From the NCBI RefSeq assembly GCF_000382705.1, contig NZ_ARQE01000017.1, forward strand, positions 1 to 43,706: a DNA stretch of 43,706 bases, written 5' to 3'. A program made the translations under genes and the position numbers. This document shows positions 8,062-15,075 of the stretch, one piece after another. The first letter of the stretch is position 1; the number at the start of each line of letters is the position of its first letter. The notes below the pieces were generated by a model. The model saw only the letters and a list, made by a program, of their open reading frames with translations. It made no database searches and was not told where the DNA came from. The stretch is from Aureimonas ureilytica DSM 18598 = NBRC 106430 (GTDB taxonomy: Bacteria; Pseudomonadota; Alphaproteobacteria; Rhizobiales; Rhizobiaceae).

Positions 8062-8835
8062 TCAGGCGTCGAGGGTAAGATATTTCGAGGCGACGAAGCC
8101 GAGGACGCCGGCAGGCGTTCGGACCTCGCTCCAGCCGCGATCGTGGTCGAGCACGGCAAGGCGGGTGCCGCGCGGCAGCTTGCCGACGATCGCGCCATCC
8201 TCCGTCTTGCGCAGGTTGAGGACAGGAGCCGTGACGATCGCCGCCAGCTCCATGGCGTTGGCGTCAGGCGCCTTCGCCTTGCCCTTCGGCTCCACCGTCG
8301 CCCGATTGCGCGCGCCATCGAGGGCGGCTTGCACGTCGCGCCGGAACCGATCGCCGACAACACGCGCTCCGAACACGGACGGATCGAAGGCGAGCCGGGC
8401 GATGTCCCATTTGCCGCGCTGACGGATGCCGAGCGTTTCTTGAACCTCGGCGTGGGAGAGCACGGTTTCCGGCGTGACCGGGATCGCGTAGCGCTGGCAC
8501 AGCTCGGCGACGATCTCCGCACCAGCCGCCCATTGCTCGGCGGTGGTCGGATGCGATCCGGGGTTCCACGGGTTTACCTTGGCGCCGGCCATGGAAGCGA
8601 GGGAAACGCCGATGGAGCCCGAGTTGCAGCCGAGCGTGTGGGCGGCATAGTTGCCCCGGATCGGCGCCTGGTTGGCCAAGATCGCTAGATCCCCGCGCAC
8701 CACGTTGCCGTCGCCCTCCACGATCAGGTGATAGTGCTGACGGTCGAGGATGGAGGCGACATGCGCCCCGCCCGTCCAGTGCAGGATGACGCGTGTCATC
8801 GTCGCGGCGGGAAGCCACGATTTGGGAAGAGACAT
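8062..8835 (-). CDS. Endolysin: N-acetylmuramoyl-L-alanine amidase with C-terminal SH3-like domain
   Basis: The protein has 257 residues from ATG 8835, which has a GGA a few bases upstream. An ATG at 8850 abuts a hairpin and has no ribosome site. The N-terminal ~165 residues form an amidase_2-type domain: the first zinc ligand is in VILHWTGG (His19), a HYHLIVEGDGNVVRG block follows, then a GCNSGSIGVSL strand, and a second metal-site segment VLSHAEVQ. The last ~60 residues (VTAPVLNLRKTEDGAIVGKLPRGTRLAVLDHDRGWSEV region) are a bacterial SH3-like wall-binding domain. It cleaves the amide bond between MurNAc and L-Ala of peptidoglycan during lysis. No signal peptide is present, so it should need the holin. 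A terminator-like hairpin lies just before its start. Confidence 0.9.
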   Translation of the reverse strand: MSLPKSWLPAATMTRVILHWTGGAHVASILDRQHYHLIVEGDGNVVRGDLAILANQAPIRGNYAAHTLGCNSGSIGVSLASMAGAKVNPWNPGSHPTTAEQWAAGAEIVAELCQRYAIPVTPETVLSHAEVQETLGIRQRGKWDIARLAFDPSVFGARVVGDRFRRDVQAALDGARNRATVEPKGKAKAPDANAMELAAIVTAPVLNLRKTEDGAIVGKLPRGTRLAVLDHDRGWSEVRTPAGVLGFVASKYLTLDA

Positions 8836-8851
8836 GGAAGGTCCAGACATG

Positions 8852-8873
8852 AAAAAGGCGCCACACGGGCGCC
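8852..8873 (-). terminator. Terminator-like hairpin immediately upstream of endolysin start
   Basis: On the minus strand GGCGCC (8873-8868) pairs with GGCGCC (8862-8857) around a 5-nt loop and is followed by five T residues (8856-8852). Only about 17 nt separate it from the endolysin ATG at 8835, leaving no room for a promoter after it, so lysis genes must be reached by read-through. A copy with four T residues lies at 9348-9368. Confidence 0.75.
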
Positions 8874-8991
8874 GGATGAAGAGATGTGGTGGGTTGTCGC
8901 AGTAAGGGGAAACCAGCTGGCGAGAGGTTTCGTAATCCTGCCTTACGGTTCATATCCTCTTAGACCGCAGTCCCAGCAGACAGTGGTTGAA

Positions 8992-9027
8992 ACTGCGCCG
9001 CCCGACTCGTCCGTCAGGCGGCGCAGT
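8992..9027. repeat. 11-bp perfect inverted repeat
   Basis: The arms 8992-9002 and 9017-9027 are perfectly complementary (ACTGCGCCGCC type) around a 14-bp spacer. There is no T-run on either side, so it is not a standard terminator. It lies in a stretch without genes between the endolysin and its decayed copy. The rest of 8880-9213 shows no supported coding region. Confidence 0.6.
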
Positions 9028-9213
9028 CATTTCCAGCCGACACTCGACAAATCTTTTGTGCAGGCCAGACCATGCTGCGCTGGTCCTCCACCCGGCGAGC
9101 TGGCCGCGCTATTGCGCCAAAGCCAGCACGAGAGTGCGGCAAGCCCCAAAACTGCCTTTCGCGGCGCTTGGCCTCGTGAACAGCTTGCACCCATGCCTCG
9201 CCGGCGTTCACGA

Positions 9214-9346
9214 GCGTGATCCGGTGATAGGGCTGACGGTCGAGGAGGGAGGCAACATGCGCCCGCCCGTCCAAAGCATGATGACGCGCTTCATCGTCGC
9301 GGCGGGAAGCCATGCTTTGCGAAGAGATGTGAAAGGTCCAGACGCG
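9214..9346 (-). pseudogene. Decayed duplicate of the endolysin 5' end
   Basis: Bases 9214-9376 align closely with 8718-8875, covering the first ~37 codons of the endolysin and its upstream hairpin. The copy has lost both candidate ATG codons (now ACA and GCG). The zinc-binding His of the HWTGG motif has become Leu (MLWTGG), and one G is missing from the run after it, shifting the frame, so the downstream HVASLLDRQPYH stretch is read in another frame. Homology stops at about 9214, after which the sequence is unrelated. It cannot make an active amidase. It most likely arose by a tandem duplication or by recombination with a related phage. Confidence 0.85.
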
Positions 9347-9347
9347 G

Positions 9348-9368
9348 AAAAGGCGCCACACGGGCGCC
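9348..9368 (-). terminator. Duplicated terminator-like hairpin
   Basis: This is the same GGCGCC/GGCGCC stem with a 5-nt loop as at 8857-8873, followed on the minus strand by four T residues (9351-9348). It was copied together with the endolysin fragment. It now lies downstream of the late tail genes and could end their transcript. Confidence 0.6.
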
Positions 9369-9434
9369 GGGATGGACGGTCAGGGAAAGGAGGCGAGCGT
9401 TAGTTCACCAGGCGGCGTGGGACACGGTCTCGCG

Positions 9435-9474
9435 GATCCGCTCAATCCTCGGACTAACTCCCTCTGAGCGGATC
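9435..9474. repeat. 10-bp perfect inverted repeat
   Basis: GATCCGCTCA at 9435-9444 and TGAGCGGATC at 9465-9474 are exact reverse complements around a 20-bp spacer. It lies 130 bp upstream of the plus-strand DUF6894-type gene, so it may be an operator. It could equally be a remnant of the insertion that brought that gene. Confidence 0.55.
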
Positions 9475-9604
9475 AAGGCGCTCTCCATTCATCCAGACGT
9501 TTCGTGCCGAAATCAATTGCCCGCGTAACTGTACGGTTTCGCACCTACCGCACGTCAGCTGCGACGCACATTTAGCGAAAGACCGACGCTGAACGGATTG
9601 GAAC

Positions 9605-9856
9605 ATGCGGTTTTATCTCAACATGCGCTTACGTGGCACTTTGATCGATGACCCCGACGGTGAAGAATTCGCCTCTCTCGCTGAGGCGCGAGAGGAGGCT
9701 GTTCAGTCCGCTCGCGAGATCATGGCGGAGGCGCTGAAATCCGGGCGCCCTTTGGGCGGGTGGACGTTTGAAATTTCGGACGATGCAGGGAATGTGATGT
9801 TGACGCTGCCGTTCGAAGAAGCTCTGCCTCAGGCGCGAGAACATACCTTGGTCTAA
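9605..9856 (+). CDS. DUF6894-type small protein (cargo gene)
   Basis: This 83-residue protein starts RFYLNMRLRGTLIDDPDGEEF and continues with LAEAREEAVQSAREIMAEALKSG and a C-terminal FEISDDAGNVMLTLPF block. This pattern is typical of the short DUF6894 family, common in rhizobia and methylobacteria and of unknown function. It is encoded against the surrounding minus-strand late operon, between the last tail gene and the lysis genes. It therefore looks like a phage-carried host gene (moron) with its own promoter. No membrane segment or signal peptide is present. Confidence 0.8.
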   Translation: MRFYLNMRLRGTLIDDPDGEEFASLAEAREEAVQSAREIMAEALKSGRPLGGWTFEISDDAGNVMLTLPFEEALPQAREHTLV

Positions 9857-9970
9857 CTGGCTCAAAGATGATGACAACCGAGCCCGTCAAATTGGGACCT
9901 TGAGAGGCCTTATGCCGATCCTATAAGGTTCCCGCACTCGTTCCAGGGTCACGCCGATCGATTGGCCCGC

Positions 9971-10165
9971 TCAGTCCTTGGTCGGTTCAGCATCGATCGC
10001 CCGCCTTCGCAATGCCGGTTTCGATCCTGTGTTGAGCTTGATACGCCCAAGCCCAAGGTCAAACGCAGCTTCCGCATCCGTCAGATGCACCACGCGGGCC
10101 TTGGGTACCGGAGCACCATTCACGAACGGCACATCATCGGACACGTCATAGGCTCTCGTCGTCAT
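9971..10165 (-). CDS. Small phage protein after late control D
   Basis: This 64-residue protein of unknown function has the start ATG 10165, chosen because GGAGATGGAG lies directly upstream; the longer open frame runs into gene D. The sequence contains DVPFVNGAPVPKARVVHLTDAEAAFDLGLGRI, apparently a compact alpha/beta fold with no known motif. It follows the baseplate hub gene by 16 bp and is probably co-transcribed with it. It is the last gene of the tail module before the opposite-strand cargo gene. Confidence 0.6.
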   Translation of the reverse strand: MTTRAYDVSDDVPFVNGAPVPKARVVHLTDAEAAFDLGLGRIKLNTGSKPALRRRAIDAEPTKD

Positions 10166-10181
10166 CTCCATCTCCATAGTT

Positions 10182-11258
10182 TCAAATGGGGCGCGGGGTT
10201 GGGATCGGAACGGAACTTGGCGCTGAGAAAGTGGGGGCGGATCGTCTGTCCTTCCCCGCCTCACCCTGCGGCTGCTTTACCTCCAGCGAAGTGGTGGCCC
10301 CGCCGCTCCGGCTCGCCCTATGGGTGACGGACACAATCCGATAGGTGCCATCGATGCCAGGCCGCGCACCGGACAGGATCAACGTGCCCTCGGCCTGCGC
10401 CGAGGGTTCCAGATCCATCTCGATCGAGCCGTTGCCGCCCTCGCGCTCGGCCTCCGCTTTGCGTCCCTGCCCGATCGCCTTCGCCTCATCCGCATCGGCG
10501 GCGTCGAAGCGTCGTTCCTCGCTGGCGGTCTCGCCCTCCCCCGCCTCGAACGCGACGTCCGACACGACGAAGGCTGCCGCCTTGCGGTCGAAGGCCCGGA
10601 TACGCGCTTGTTTGAATCGGGGTCGGCCTTTCACAGGGTCGAGTCTGACCGAGATGACCTTGCCGGGGATGGTCGCATGAACCACCGGCATGGCCGCGCC
10701 ACTCGCACTCAACCCTTGCCCGCGCGCAGCGAACACCGCGACGCCGCCGCGCATCTTGAAGGTCGCCCCCAGTTCCCTGCCAAGTTTCGTCGCCCAGCCG
10801 AGAAACGAAGCGCCGTCCGGAGACCAGTAGCCGCGCCGGATGGCGCCGAGCCCAGGATCGACCACGATGCGCGATAGCCCGGCCGCCTTGGCCCCTTTTT
10901 CGAGCGCCTCGCCAAGCGTCGCATCATCCAGATGCCAGCGCTGCCCTTCCTTCGCTTTCCCTCTGGCATCGCGCCCCTTGGCCGAAATCTCCAGGAGCCG
11001 CCCGCCGCCGCGTGTCAGCGTCCACGGCGTCGAGTCCACGACGCCCTCGAACACGAGGACGCCGTTCATCGCGACGCGGACCGTCGCGCCGTCCTTCGGC
11101 AGAAGCGCTTGTCCGCTGCTGTCGTCGAAGGTCAGGCGGCAGGTGTCCGACGCCGTGCCGTCCCGGTCCGCGACCTCGATTTCCATGAGATACGGGCGCA
11201 TGGCGCCGCTAGCGTCGCGCCCATCGATCCACACGGTCCATTCCACCGACCAGCTCAT
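10182..11258 (-). CDS. D: Phage late control D / baseplate hub protein (P2 gpD-like)
   Basis: This 358-residue protein is the size usual for the P2 gpD family. These proteins form the baseplate hub at the distal end of the tail tube, equivalent to T4 gp27. Supporting sequence includes an N-terminal beta region (DTCRLTFDDSSGQALLPKDGATVRVAMNG), the VFEGVVDSTPW strand pair, the DDATLGEALEKGAKAAGL segment and the C-terminal GTYRIVSVTHRASRSGGATTSLEVK strand, all characteristic of gpD homologues. It follows genes X and U as in P2 (order T-U-X-D). The C-terminus is Pro/Ser-rich and probably disordered. Confidence 0.9.
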   Translation of the reverse strand: MSWSVEWTVWIDGRDASGAMRPYLMEIEVADRDGTASDTCRLTFDDSSGQALLPKDGATVRVAMNGVLVFEGVVDSTPWTLTRGGGRLLEISAKGRDARGKAKEGQRWHLDDATLGEALEKGAKAAGLSRIVVDPGLGAIRRGYWSPDGASFLGWATKLGRELGATFKMRGGVAVFAARGQGLSASGAAMPVVHATIPGKVISVRLDPVKGRPRFKQARIRAFDRKAAAFVVSDVAFEAGEGETASEERRFDAADADEAKAIGQGRKAEAEREGGNGSIEMDLEPSAQAEGTLILSGARPGIDGTYRIVSVTHRASRSGGATTSLEVKQPQGEAGKDRRSAPTFSAPSSVPIPTPRPI

Positions 11259-11261
11259 GGA

Positions 11262-11483
11262 TCACCCGTATAACGAGACAACGGCGCGCGTCGCCGGTTG
11301 AGTCGGTCGGTCCGGTAGCAACAGCACCGTTCCGGGTGGAAGATGGGGGCCGAGCTCGGCCAGGCCGGGGTTGAGATCAAGCGTCGCGGTCAGAAGCAAG
11401 CGCGCCAGCTCGGCGCCGAACTCCGCGGAGAGGATCTCGTCCAGCACCATCGGCCGTCCGCGTGTGGTCAAACGTGTCGGCAT
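11262..11483 (-). CDS. X: Tail protein X (P2 gpX-like, LysM-type)
   Basis: This 73-residue protein contains GRPMVLDEILSAEFG and ends with a PPGTVLLLPD strand, the usual pattern of the LysM-like gpX family, which helps join tube and baseplate. Its ATG at 11483 overlaps the stop of gene U as TGATG, showing translational coupling. A GTG one codon upstream is less likely. Gene D follows 3 bp later. Confidence 0.85.
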   Translation of the reverse strand: MPTRLTTRGRPMVLDEILSAEFGAELARLLLTATLDLNPGLAELGPHLPPGTVLLLPDRPTQPATRAVVSLYG

Positions 11484-11917
11484 CACAGGAGCCCGAACAG
11501 AGAGATGAGACTGCCGAGCAGCGCCGGGCTCGCTCCCGCCGGATCGACCTTCACGAGCGTCAGCGTGTGCTCCAGCATACCGCCGATGCCGCTTCGGCCG
11601 AGCTGCGCGTGGCGTTCGCGGATCTCGGTGATCACGAACCAGCCGAGCATTCGGCCATCACCGCGCATCACCGGCAGCCGCTGGCCGGCCCGACGCAGGC
11701 CATGCAGCGTTTCCAGCTCGGTCAGGCCGCCGATGCGCTCGGGCAGAAGCTGGCCCGAGAGCGTGATCGTGTCGTCGCCCTCGCCCATGAACTCGCGCAC
11801 CGGCGGGCTGTTGCGCAGAAGCGGTTTCACGGCGAAATCGGCCGAGGCCGTGCGCTCCATCTCGTCGATCGAGAAGGGCGCGGTGTCGAGCGCCACGGCG
11901 CCTACAAGATAGAGCAT
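11483..11917 (-). CDS. U: Tail protein U (P2 gpU-like)
   Basis: This 144-residue protein is of the P2 GpU family, which acts at the tail end during tail completion. Characteristic stretches are the N-terminal VGAVALDTAPFSIDEMER, the DDTITLSGQLLPERIGG block, LHGLRRAGQRLPVMRGDGRMLGWFVITEI and a hydrophobic C-terminus. It starts 3 bp after the tape measure gene and overlaps gene X, the same T-U-X order as in P2. Confidence 0.92.
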   Translation of the reverse strand: MLYLVGAVALDTAPFSIDEMERTASADFAVKPLLRNSPPVREFMGEGDDTITLSGQLLPERIGGLTELETLHGLRRAGQRLPVMRGDGRMLGWFVITEIRERHAQLGRSGIGGMLEHTLTLVKVDPAGASPALLGSLISLFGLL

Positions 11918-11920
11918 GGG

Positions 11921-14068
11921 TCAGTTCCCGAGATCGGCGTTGAGGTCCTCGAAGTCCTCGGCCCGGCGCTGGGCGTTCAAGGCCGCACCCTGCACCGCGC
12001 CCGGTAGCGCTTGAAGCGACTGGTGAAGCCGGTCCACTTTGGCCTGCGCGGCATCGAGGCCGGACGTGTCGACCTGCGGCGTCGCCGTGACGGACAGGGC
12101 CGATCGAATGTTTTCGCCGATCTGCCGTGCTTGGGTCGTCACCTGCCCGCCGCCGGCCGCCACTGCTGCGGCATAGGCCTCCAAATCGCGGCGGGCGGTC
12201 TCCGGCAAGCCGGCAGAGAGATCGGCCAGTTCCGCCTGCGCATCCTTGAGACGCTTGCCATAGTAGGATCGCGGCAGGCCCCTCGCTTGGTTGAGATTGG
12301 CCTGTTCTTCACCGACGCGCTCAGCCGCTCCGATGGCGCGACGCACCGGATCGGGGCCGCGTCGCGGCGGCTGCGGTGGCATGGTGCCGCCAAGCGCCCC
12401 GATCGCAGCCCGTGCCTGCACAGCCTCGATCGGGTTGGACGACGTGGCGCGTCCTTCCCGGTCCGATTGGTCTCGAGCCAGCTCGACCTTCTTTTCGGGC
12501 GACGGTTCCGGTGCGGGGGCACCACCCAGGAACTCGGGAACCTTGATGGTGAAGCCCGAGTCCTGTTGCTGGCGCTGGTACTCGGACAGGCCCCAGCGCT
12601 CACCCGTTGCCTTCATGCGCTCTTCGTCCCGCATGTACCCGAGCGGATCCTTCACGAAGGCTACGATGTCCTTGGCTTCCGTCGCCGCCGCCTTGACCGC
12701 CTCTGTGGTTTCGTTGATGAGGCCGGCCAAATCCTTGAAGAAGGTGCCGAGCGTCGAGCCCTTGGTGTCCATCTGCAGGAGATTGGAGAGATCACGGCCC
12801 AGATCGCCGACAGCGGCCTTCGCTCCCTCGACATCCGACCAATCGATTTTGGCCTCCAACGACTGCAAACCTTGGCCAATCTCGCCGATCAGCGTGCGCA
12901 AACCGTCCAGCCCGTGCTTCAAGGCCGGTAGCCCCATCGTGCCGGCGTCGATCGTCAGTTCGCGAAAGGCGTTCTTCACGAGCTGCCATTGCGACCAGAA
13001 ATCATCGAGCTTCAGCTGGTAGGCCGTGTCGAGGGAGTTGGTCCACTTCGCCTCGTCGGCGGCGAGCGCCAGGTTGCGCCGATATTCATCGGTGGCCTCG
13101 GCAAGGCGCAGGATCTTACCGGCATGGTCTTGCCCGACGAACGAGGACAGGAATTCCATGCGCTGCTCCGCATTCAATCCCTTGATGCGGTCGAGCATCT
13201 GCAAGAGGGCGCCGTTTGCGTCCTTCCGGACCGCCCGCGAAAACTTCTTGATCGGCCCCATGTACTTTTCGAAGGTCTTCCGGCTCTGCCCGGTCAGGGT
13301 CGAGGCCGTCAGCATCTTCGTGGATAGGGCGTCCATGGCCGTCGACGCCACTTCGGACCCCATGCCGAGGTTCAGAAGCGTCGAGCCCAGCGAGAGCGTC
13401 TGATCCATGTTGAGGCCAAGCGTCTTCAGCGACGCGCCGGTACGGTCGACAAAATCGACGATGTCCTTTTCGTCGGAGATGCCGCTATCGGCGAGCGAAT
13501 TGGTCAAGTCGAAGACGCGCTTGATGGCCGTTTCCGATAGGCCCATGCTGGTCTTGAGCTTCGATGCGAAGTTGCCGACTTGCTCGGCAGGCATCTCGAA
13601 GGCGTCGGCCGCTTTCACCGACAAGGCCGCGAACTGCTTCAGTTCGTTGATCGGAATGCCCGCCGCCGCGCCGCGTTCGTAAGCGCCGAGAATCTCCTCG
13701 ATCGGCACGGCGAGTTCGCCGGAGGTGGAGAGCGCCTTGATCTCTTCGCCGAGGCGTCGCGTCTCTTCAGCCGAGGTCCCGGCCTTTTTCTGAATGCCGG
13801 TCATCGCCGATTCGAAGTCGGCCGCCGAAGAGATGACCTGACCCGCCGAGAGCGCGCCCGCGACCGGCGCTAGGACACGCGCGGCGCCGGCCACCATCAT
13901 GCTCTGCGCGCGCCCCGCCCCGACCGCCTCGTCCGCCGTCATGCGCGATTGACGCCCAAGGGTGCGCTCGCGGCGCTCCAGCCGATCGAGCGCCCGGTCC
14001 ACCCCACGGGCTGGCCCGGACACGCGGTCGGTCAGGCTGAGTACCAGTTCGCTCGAAAGACGGGCCAT
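11921..14068 (-). CDS. T: Tail tape measure protein
   Basis: This 715-residue protein is the largest coding region of the tail module apart from the 785-residue fibre protein. It has an N-terminal amphipathic region (LVLSLTDRVSGPARGVDRALDRL) and the conserved tape-measure core (AADFESAMTGIQKKAGTSAEETRRLGEEIKALS through AAGIPINELKQFAALSVKAADAF and ALSTKML). A long helical, Ala/Glu-rich C-terminal half follows. The protein sets tail length; at about 0.15 nm per residue it would correspond to a tail near 100 nm (rule of thumb, not measured). It follows the tail assembly chaperone gene by 3 bp. Confidence 0.93.
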   Translation of the reverse strand: MARLSSELVLSLTDRVSGPARGVDRALDRLERRERTLGRQSRMTADEAVGAGRAQSMMVAGAARVLAPVAGALSAGQVISSAADFESAMTGIQKKAGTSAEETRRLGEEIKALSTSGELAVPIEEILGAYERGAAAGIPINELKQFAALSVKAADAFEMPAEQVGNFASKLKTSMGLSETAIKRVFDLTNSLADSGISDEKDIVDFVDRTGASLKTLGLNMDQTLSLGSTLLNLGMGSEVASTAMDALSTKMLTASTLTGQSRKTFEKYMGPIKKFSRAVRKDANGALLQMLDRIKGLNAEQRMEFLSSFVGQDHAGKILRLAEATDEYRRNLALAADEAKWTNSLDTAYQLKLDDFWSQWQLVKNAFRELTIDAGTMGLPALKHGLDGLRTLIGEIGQGLQSLEAKIDWSDVEGAKAAVGDLGRDLSNLLQMDTKGSTLGTFFKDLAGLINETTEAVKAAATEAKDIVAFVKDPLGYMRDEERMKATGERWGLSEYQRQQQDSGFTIKVPEFLGGAPAPEPSPEKKVELARDQSDREGRATSSNPIEAVQARAAIGALGGTMPPQPPRRGPDPVRRAIGAAERVGEEQANLNQARGLPRSYYGKRLKDAQAELADLSAGLPETARRDLEAYAAAVAAGGGQVTTQARQIGENIRSALSVTATPQVDTSGLDAAQAKVDRLHQSLQALPGAVQGAALNAQRRAEDFEDLNADLGN

Positions 14069-14071
14069 GAA

Positions 14072-14527
14072 CTATCTCCGGTCGAACTCGGGCGCGAGGC
14101 TGCGGGCGATGAAAAAGGCGATCTCGCTGTCCACCCACCGCAGCGCCCGAAGGACGCCGATCGGCACGTCCGCCATGCGGGCGTGCATTTCGAGTTCCGT
14201 GATCTCGCCGCGCATCACCGCCTCGACATCCTCGAAAGCAGGCGGACGGAATAGGAGTCGATCGATGCGAACGCCGTCGATCGAGAACGGGTGGCGCAGG
14301 GGAAACGCCGGGTCAGTCGGCACGGCATCATAGACCGCACCGCTTCGAACTGTTTCCGGCGTTGTCGCCGGTTGCGCCAGAGGCGCTTGAGACGGCGAGA
14401 GGGCCGTTGTTGGGTCTGGCGGGGTCCCCTCGCCCGCGTCCGCCGTCCGCGCGTCGCTCACCGCGCGCAACGCATCGAATGGTGTGGCTCGAAGGCGGGC
14501 GAAGGTTTCGTCCCGATCGTCCACCAT
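14072..14527 (-). CDS. E: Tail assembly chaperone (P2 gpE-like)
   Basis: This 151-residue protein has a Pro/Ala/Thr-rich, probably disordered first ~70 residues. A gpE-type core follows (FPLRHPFSIDGVRIDRLLFRPPAFEDVEAV, MRGEITELEMHARMADVPIGVLRAL), the usual pattern of the P2 E / tail_E family that chaperones tape measure assembly. Homologues make a longer E' product by -1 frameshifting. Here a CTTTTTC run at 14117-14111, 12 codons before the stop, precedes a -1 frame open to 13767. It lies between the tube and tape measure genes as expected. Confidence 0.82.
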   Translation of the reverse strand: MVDDRDETFARLRATPFDALRAVSDARTADAGEGTPPDPTTALSPSQAPLAQPATTPETVRSGAVYDAVPTDPAFPLRHPFSIDGVRIDRLLFRPPAFEDVEAVMRGEITELEMHARMADVPIGVLRALRWVDSEIAFFIARSLAPEFDRR

Positions 14528-14530
14528 TGC

Positions 14531-15049
14531 TTAGGCGCCCAGCGCGCGGCGCTGGTCCTCGAACAGGGACTTGCCCATGAACCGGGCCTCGCGTTCCCAG
14601 AAGTCGAAATAGCACCATTCGACATTGTCGAGCAGGAACTCGAAATGCACGACCTCTGCGAAGGCGTGATTGCAGCCCTTGAACTCCTTGGGGTCGCTCT
14701 CGTCAGGCTCCCAGCTGGTGATGCAGCCTTCGATGATCCCGCGCGCGGCCCGCGTGACGCCGGCCTGCTTGTCGACATAGGAGGCGGCGAAGGTCCACTT
14801 GTCCCGCTCGCCCATGCCGCGGAACACGTCCGCGTCGAGGCCGGCCGCCTTGAAGGCGGGTTCCAGCTTCTCGATGCGGGGCAACGTGAAGTCCACCTCC
14901 ATGATGCCGCCGCCCGGATTGTGGGGGGCGACGACGCGCTTGATCGGCGGGATCGTGAGCGTCGTGATCGTGTTCGCCCGGCTGAGACCGGTCTGCGTCG
15001 CGCGGCGCACGTCGACGGCGGTCAGGATGAGAAGCGGCGCTTGAGCCAT
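14531..15049 (-). CDS. FII: Major tail tube protein (P2 FII-like)
   Basis: This 172-residue protein is the usual FII size. Typical features are the ITTLTIPPIKRVVAPHNPGGGIMEVDFTLPRIEKLEP N-terminal strands and the C-terminal half with VVHFEFLLDNVEWCYFDFWEREARF, seen in contractile-phage tube proteins. It polymerises into the inner tube through which DNA passes. It lies 26 bp after the sheath gene, in the FI-FII-E-T order of P2. Confidence 0.92.
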   Translation of the reverse strand: MAQAPLLILTAVDVRRATQTGLSRANTITTLTIPPIKRVVAPHNPGGGIMEVDFTLPRIEKLEPAFKAAGLDADVFRGMGERDKWTFAASYVDKQAGVTRAARGIIEGCITSWEPDESDPKEFKGCNHAFAEVVHFEFLLDNVEWCYFDFWEREARFMGKSLFEDQRRALGA

Positions 15050-15075
15050 GATGAAGTTCCTTTGGCGTGCGCCGG

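Noticed and set aside
9900..9935. Hairpin CCTTAT/ATAAGG after the DUF6894 gene as a terminator
   Set aside because: A 6-bp AT-containing stem with a 9-nt loop and no T-run on either strand.
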